64,000 bases of DNA from Leptoclinus maculatus (taxonomy: Eukaryota; Chordata; Actinopteri; Perciformes; Stichaeidae). A program made the translations under genes and the position numbers. Positions 57,380 through 64,000 of this stretch are shown here, piece by piece (the first letter of the stretch is position 1; every line of letters begins with the position of its first letter). The stretch lies in NCBI GenBank assembly GCA_032191485.1, contig JAVDOI010000119.1, forward strand, positions 62,001-126,000, read 5' to 3'. The notes under the pieces were generated by a model that saw only the letters and a program-made list of their open reading frames with translations, had not been told where the DNA came from and did not search any database.

Positions 57380-60300
57380 AACTAACCAGGAGGACAATGG
57401 GCTGTTTGTTAACCACGCGACAGCCTCACTGGAGATGTCTTCATTGCTCCGACAGCAGCAGGTGAAGTTTCTGTAAAGCCTGCTCTATGCACTTTATGAT
57501 AATGAATGCTGAATGTCAAAATGTTCCTGTGGTTGAAAGGAGTTTAAGTATTTTACACCATGGCACACGTGGAAGACGGATACAAGGTGAAATGATATTG
57601 TATTAAGACACAGGCCTTGGATCATCTTTATGTGGCCCTGACAGGTGGATATAATCAGACTTTATAACTAGCACTACGTTCACTGGATGTGGGCTGGCTT
57701 GCTATACAGTGAAGGGTGCCTGAATCCTCACTGGGCCGGTGTCATTGCCCTCAGCTCTCTGCAATAATGAATATTGTCGGTCACAGTGGATTTTAAAGAG
57801 GAGTTGGTTGTTATGTGTGTGGGATTTCTCCATTTGATCTCCTGCCCTATTAGTCACAATGTGAGGGCACTGGAGAGTCTAAACATCCCATATGGAGTTA
57901 GATTTGAGCCAAGTACCAGTGAGCAGAAACTAACTGCTGAGTGCTAATATGTATTAAACATATGAAATGACCAGAAGGCCCACATTTCATGTGGCACATG
58001 CATCTACACATTCTGATGGAACTGATATCTGTAAATCTGTACAATGCAGTCATGCAGTTTGAGCCAAGTGAAGCACAGACAGCAGTTCTGGCCCTTCAAC
58101 ACCAGCGGCTGTGCCGTGCACATCTTGAAGGAGTGTTTGGGTTTGAGCGAAGTCTTCGGCCATGACTCGGTTCACAGCAGCTGTTCGTCTGCTAGCGAAC
58201 ACTTGCTCGAAGCAAAGCCAAACAAAGCTGAGACTCCTTCTCTTATTGGTAGACGTGTTGGCTGCGGGCATGCTGGGTGAAGGCGAGCGGATGGTTTTAA
58301 TGCTGCTGCTGAACACGGACATACATGTGGTGCCAGGCCAGAAATCCCTTAAAGCATCGGCCACGGCTTGGGTCGGTGCACAAGTTTCTAAATGAAACTA
58401 TGACAAGCTGATCATGACGCTTTACGTTAGAGACAGGATGACGTACTTTGAACTGATGAAAGTGTTGAAAGCGTTTCCTTATGTTACACGACTATCCTTC
58501 ACACTGCAGCACACTGCCTTGATGTCCACGCAGTTCGTCATATTAACGACGCTGCTTCAAATCAATAGCAGAAACGCCTTCATTGCCATGGTGATCCTCA
58601 GTGTAGTCCAACATATACGGAGGAAATCAAACATCAAGATGTGTTTGACCAAATACCTCTCCATCGATACAGCGATGATATTATAGGGTTGACTATTTGT
58701 GCTTTCATATAATAGTTACACAATGAGATTTTTGCTGAATAATCGTCACTAATGTGATTATAATGACTAAGCGGGTAAATACAAATAATAGAACAGCTAG
58801 AGCAGTCTGGTACGTTACAGAAAATTACATCACTTTACTGCAATGCAGCCTTTAAAACCTGTAACTTATGCCATATTACCATATCCAAAATCTAAGACAC
58901 TACCTAGTCTCATATTAGGAAATTGCTATCGTAGATATATTGCCCAGCCCTGAGGCACTGCCCTGGTTTGATTTAATATGGAAGGAAAAAGCTTGTAAGG
59001 GTACTACTAGCCTTTGATGTGTGTAAGCATTCATACTTTCAAGATACTAATTAAAAAATGACAAAATTATCTAATTATTTCAACAAAGTTCATCATGCTT
59101 ATCGCCACCTTTCAACTCAGTGTATCTCCATTACAAATATACTATACAGCATGTGTGTGCACATTGTTACAAGTCACAAAAGAGTCAAAGTATCATGTGA
59201 TATCACCTCTAAATAGCTCATATGATATGAATCCCTCTCAATATTTCCAAATGATAACACAGTCAAACAGTAATACCACAGAGACCACACGAGTAAAACT
59301 GGAACCAGTCCATTTATCTCTGTGCATCTTAAATCAAGTTATTCTTCCCCATCGGGAGAAAAGAGGCCGTTAAAAACTCCCAAGGGAGCCACTTCCTGCC
59401 AGGCCGCGGCCCGGGCAATCAAAAAGAAGTATTCTAATGATCCCTGACAAACTCGTCAGACGAAATCCTCCAGGGTGCGATGGTACATTACAGCACCGAT
59501 CGATGGGGAGGCTGACACGAGAGGCCTCTGCAGAGGTGGAGAGAGCTGGGGGGGGGGGGGGGGGGTGCACTGCTCCGAGTCCTCCGGTGAGTTCGCTTGA
59601 CCTCGCGGGACACGTGGATGTTCGTCTGCAGCGAGCATGTGTAAAGTACTTTAAGAAATGTCTGACTAGTTATATGTGTCAGCAGGTACACAACACGTGC
59701 AAACTGTCAGAAAAGTCAATCAGGAGGCATTTTGTTTCAAAGTGGCCCACATCCCCGAGGAACCAGTCATCACAGACAACTGTCAAGACCTGGACGCCAC
59801 AAAACTAGGTCATTAAAGTTGATTAATGCTGTAAGTCAGAGATGAACACACAACACAACCCCCCCCGCTAATGAACCCCTCCAGTCTCGCATCGAGCTTC
59901 CTGTGCTGTGGTTAAGATCGTTCACGCAAACGCTCGGCCTTTTGCTCCCTCGAAGCTGTTTTTGTATTTAACTCTTCAGTGCAGAGCTCAACTGTAACTT
60001 GTCATCAGTTGTCCACAAAAGGATACGATTATGAAAAATAGACAACGTGAAAGCCATACATGTCAAAGGGATGCATGTTACATACGTGCTGGTTTTGGAG
60101 GTCATTTGGGAACTGGAAGGATCAACGGGGTGATCTCATGCGACACTATTTCCTTGTTAGCACGGATCAACGAGTTTCTCCTGAGCTCATATTTACAAAA
60201 GAATCACCACACAAGCAGGACGTCAGTACCAATAACAGGAAAAGAAGAAGCAAAAAAACTAGAGTTTCTAAATAGGTCATTTATTCTGTCTGGGGCCATA

Positions 60301-61800
60301 ATGCCGGTCACTTAGTGTTCTTTGTACTGCAGCCTGACGGAGATGGCTCACTGGCAAACAGTGTCTAACACCTGTGATTGGGGTCAACACTATATTGAGC
60401 AACTAATTGGTCCACTTCCAAACACTGGCAGACACAGTGACTTCTGCCATTTGTGCCAGGAGAGAGGGGGGGGGGGGGGGGGGGTCACGTTGACAGATTA
60501 TTAAATCCCAGATGTGAAATATGAAAAACACGAACATGAGGAGCATCGGATAGCAAAAACACCAGCGGGTCCAAATCAGAATCAGAATCTAGGCGTGTTT
60601 CGGGGCAAAGTTTCCACCGAGGACAAACACTTTCTCTCCACAGAGAGGGCAGGAATAATCAGGGGAACAACGTCTTCTTCTCCCTCAGCCTGTGATGGAA
60701 AACCTTTAAATCCTCAGAGATAAGCAGTGATGCAGTGGAAACAGTCGTCATGAGCAACACTAGCTGGCCCCCTGGTCCTCTGGGAGGAGGGGGAACAAAA
60801 CAGAGCGAGTAAAAAGTAAACATGTTACATCTGAATGTTTTCATCAAGCAAATGATGAACTATCTTGCTCTGAAATGTTGTATCCTGTCACTGCTTTCTA
60901 TTCTGTAGATGACCAACTCGTTTTTTGTAGATGTAAAGTTGTTCTTCTGTATTAACTTTTAATGTAAATACATATTTTCCAGCAGCTAGAATTGGATTCA
61001 ATTCATTCTGTAACAGTGATCTGTTGCAGCGGGCCTATAAGCTACTCTGCACTCTGCAGCCCTGCTTCAGGAATGCTTAAGATGACTTGACACCAGCACG
61101 GGGAGGCATCCCCACCAACCTCATCACTTAACACCTGTGACTGTGGAGCTTTGGTGCATCATTTCTCCATTACCACCCATCTGTACACAAAAGCTGCAAC
61201 TACTTAAGGAACTGAGGGCAAAAGAAATCTCACGTGAACTATTAAGACGAGGGCTGCACATGTAGACCCCTTAGCGGGCAGTGCACACGTCAACCTCGTG
61301 GATGTAAAAAAAAAAAGAAAGAGAAAAAATCCACTCATAGTCATTTCCAAGAATTCAAGCCGAAACGTCATCGGGGACAATAATCACAGTCAGATCATAA
61401 AAAAAATGTTCCTAGAGCATCACTGAAATGACGGCGCAGAAACCACGTGTTTACGTAATGGAAAGCCAATCTTTCAATTGAAGCCCTCCTCCCCGTCTAT
61501 TTCTACCAGAGGTCCCGACGCTGGAGGAAATTCATGCAAATGTTGGTGTAGGCGCACCGTACTTTTTTGGGGGGATGCCAGTGGCGTGGTGCTGAAAGGC
61601 TCGAGGAGGGGGAAATACCACACCGTACAGGGAAGAAACGCACACTCCAGGAATCACGGACACACACATACGCGCGCGCCAAGAGCCCCAAAAGCCTGGC
61701 TTTAAAACTGAAGCGGTTGCGGTGTGGGACTACTAAGAAATGAACTGAGGTTGGCGTTATCTGACCTCGCCGAAGCAGCCTGTGCTTTTTGTTTTTTTTA
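57380..61800. other. Intergenic or distal upstream of fgf14, no gene seen
   Basis: G runs lie at 59550-59566 and 60470-60484, and a short A run near 61304. Many short ORFs occur, none convincing. This stretch could hold fgf14 regulatory DNA, but nothing in it is diagnostic. Confidence 0.45.
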
Positions 61801-62211
61801 AACAGGAGAAACGTTGAGATTGGTCTCGGATCCGGCAATGTGTCGTTTTGTTGGGGCTATCATTGCAGCAGTCTGTGCATAGGATGCATCCTCCCTTGGC
61901 TTTTGATGCTGTGCAGATCCACCCTCCTCTCCTCAGAGTGATGAACTAATAGGCAATGGTTTTCTCCGCGGAAACCCACCGTGTTCCACTGTTTTCACGT
62001 TAGTTGTGTGTTTGTTTACCGGCGGCCCGTCTCCTCCCCGGTGCGACACATGCAATTTACAGAGTGTGTTTTCTACCATCGACTAGTTGAGGAGGCATTC
62101 TTTATACGGCAGGAGAAGAAAACACGCCGTTTGTTGCGAAGTCTGACAGACACTGAATATTTTGCCACGTGAATGCTAACGCGATAGGACTTGGATATAC
62201 CTGTTTTTTCT
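61800..62211 (+). promoter_or_regulatory. fgf14: Probable 5' UTR and promoter of fgf14 exon 1B
   Basis: Sequence immediately upstream of the 1B start has CpG-containing patches (CGGCGGCCCGTCTCCTCCCC near 62021) and no splice acceptor close to the ATG, which fits a first exon with a long 5' UTR. The start site cannot be placed. Confidence 0.35.
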
Positions 62212-62419
62212 ATGGTGCAATTGGTCGCCTTGTCCTGGAGAACTGATCCAATTGTGTTATTATGCAACCGCAAGGATCTCATCTATATCTGGGTGTTTAA
62301 GCCACTGGATTGCTCTTTGCCCAAATCAATGTGGTTTCTTTGGAACATTTTCAGCAAAGGAACGCATATGCTGCAGTGTCTTTGTGGCAAGAGTCTTAAG
62401 AAAAACAAGAATCCAAGTG
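62212..62419 (+). CDS. fgf14: fgf14 alternative first coding exon 1B (partial gene)
   Basis: ATG at 62212 opens 69 codons plus one base to a donor AAGTG/GTAAGC at 62419/62420. The length equals the 69-residue N terminus of FGF14 isoform 1B. The C-terminal half is the diagnostic part: PKSMWFLWNIFSKG, then THMLQCLCGKSLKKNKNP. The first 30 residues are more diverged but keep a CNxKDL core and LDCxxPKS. Phase 1 at the donor fits joining to the shared exon that starts the FGF core. FGF14 (FHF4) is a non-secreted FGF homologous factor that binds voltage-gated sodium channel C-terminal tails; the 1B/1A choice of N terminus tunes inactivation and location. No signal peptide is expected or seen. The remaining exons and probably exon 1A lie beyond the right edge. 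Confidence 0.92.
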
Positions 62420-63255
62420 GTAAGCTCAATCCCCATTATGCCTCCGTTTCGCTGTGAACCGGCTTTGTTGCGTGCGTGAGAGCCAGTGTGTGTGTGTGTG
62501 TGTGTGTGTGTGCATCTGCGTTATTCGTTTGTTTGTTTGTTGTAACGGTGACAGATCAGCAATCATATTTATGCAGCGAGTGGTATCATGCAGAGGCGCT
62601 GGGAGGGGGAACAACTTATTCTGTGCAGCTACTATCGGCGAGCCCATGGGTTTTGGGGACGCGCAGCGCACAGACACACAAAAGCCCCCCCCCCCCCCCC
62701 GTCCCCCCTGCATCACCACGGCACTATGATCTCCTAACTTTTTAATAGCGCTCACACGCGCGCGCGCACAGACGCGTGTGCGCGCACACACACACATACG
62801 CGGACGGACTCGATTTTTATTTCTGTGGATGAAATCCACGCAAATATTATTCTATCCAACGTGATCCCACCCCCCCCCCCCTTCTCACCCCCCCCCCCCC
62901 CCCCCCCAAAACAGATTATTCCATCCTCGGGTTTACCGCAGCAGCGTTGCCCCCCCTCTGCAACACCACTTCTCCATGAAAACGGGCTATAGGCTGCTCG
63001 CTACGTTTTCACCGAGCCAGCCGGAGGAGACAGACTACACTTTCATGTCCATCCCTCGGCTGTTGCAGGCCAATATTCCTCACACGGGCCTGGCGACATG
63101 TGATTTTTAATGCGAGAACTCGAGTTGATTGTTTGTGTTGAGGGAATTGAGCAGTTGAGGTGCGAACAGGGCTCGTAGAAAGGAACCGGGCTCCACTGCA
63201 CTAATGCAAATCCTGCACTCGAGCAGGCAGCATCGTTTCGATTCAGATGCTGGAC

Positions 63256-63288
<33 letters not shown>

Positions 63289-64000
63289 GCCCCGTATTCA
63301 GTATCACAGCAACAATCATTAGTTAAATGCTCTGGTTAATTAGATGTAGGCTAACACCGAAGAGCTTTAGCGAGCAAAGTAACGTTGTGTTTATTTCAAC
63401 AGGCCGTTGTGTAGACTAGAAAGAAGAGGAGCCCCAGGTGGACAGCATGTGGTGCGGGCTACTTGTTACCTCATGTTGTGGGGTTTGAAGATGATGTGCT
63501 CAGCAGCAGCACAGTTCCTCCACACTGCATCTGCAGTATAGTAGATCATCATCACTATTTTGCCTCGCTGGCACTGCAGGAGCAACGGCAAAAAAAACAT
63601 GGTTCACTATCAACTACAAACTATTCATTTAAAAAACAATCGAGTTCTGTCTCCCTTTGATGAGTGGCAAGCCATATGTATCCCCAATGTAAGACATCGA
63701 TGAGCTACACTGGAGTCACGGAGCTGCTACACAAGCTAAACTTTGAAAACACTTCCCACAGATTTGTTCACATTTCTAGATTCTTCCAAGACTCCCCACA
63801 AACAGAGGGCCACACTTTAAATACTTTTAAAAACTGGTTTCTCAAGTTGCTAATTTAACTGTTAGCAAAACACACATGGTACCAGGAAGTGGAATATCCC
63901 CTCGCTGGCATCGGAAAAGTAAAACCATCTACTAGAAATACTGTATTATTAGGTTTATTTATATTTCTGTAAAATATACACAAAAGTTATAGCTTTGAGT
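62420..64000 (+). other. fgf14: fgf14 intron 1 (start)
   Basis: Microsatellites and homopolymers dominate: GT at 62487-62512, a C run at 62684-62700, an alternating CG/CA patch at 62750-62800, C runs at 62869-62880 and 62888-62907, and GT at 63258-63286. No further exon was recognised before the window ends. Confidence 0.6.

Overview
The window is nuclear DNA from a ray-finned fish, most likely a percomorph teleost. Genes are split by GT-AG introns. The predicted proteins are recognisable orthologues of vertebrate genes, and the spaces between them hold CA, GA and poly-G runs, large minisatellites, hAT-type non-autonomous transposons and degenerate repeats of kinds common in fish. All exon models were built by hand from splice sites and reading phase; every multi-exon CDS listed has a length divisible by three.

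Layout, left to right. Positions 1-1060 are an AT-rich satellite. Positions 1091-5280 hold a minus-strand four-exon gene that I do not recognise; its last exon is a coding minisatellite whose units begin with splice-donor-like sequence. Positions 5300-9890 are repeat-bearing intergenic DNA. asmtl (minus, coding 9892-15128, 5' exon near 21.2 kb) carries a 37-bp minisatellite of more than 100 units in its first intron, split by a hAT element. p2ry8 follows (minus, 21886-23976), then upf3a (minus, 28315-33588), a small two-exon gene for a putative N-myristoylated protein (minus, 34631-35129), cdc16 (minus, 36199-45411) and a cfap97d2-like gene (minus, 45956-47671). From 47.7 to 62.2 kb I see no gene, only a 31-bp TTAGG-rich minisatellite, a hAT element and other repeats. 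At 62212-62419 the plus strand carries alternative first exon 1B of fgf14; the rest of that gene lies beyond the right edge.

The genes do not form one pathway. Asmtl is a Maf-like nucleotide pyrophosphatase fused to a methyltransferase-like domain, P2ry8 is a G-protein-coupled receptor, Upf3a acts in nonsense-mediated decay, Cdc16 is an anaphase-promoting-complex subunit, Cfap97d2 is a cilium/flagellum-associated family member, and Fgf14 is an intracellular regulator of sodium channels. What links them is synteny: asmtl-p2ry8 are neighbours in human pseudoautosomal region 1, while upf3a, cdc16, cfap97d2 and fgf14 lie on human 13q33-q34. The window therefore joins two blocks that are separate in human.

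The best candidates for something undescribed are the unrecognised repeat gene at the left end with its splice-site-like coding repeats, and the small MGCTPSK protein gene. I saw no prokaryotic-style defence system, CRISPR array or operon.
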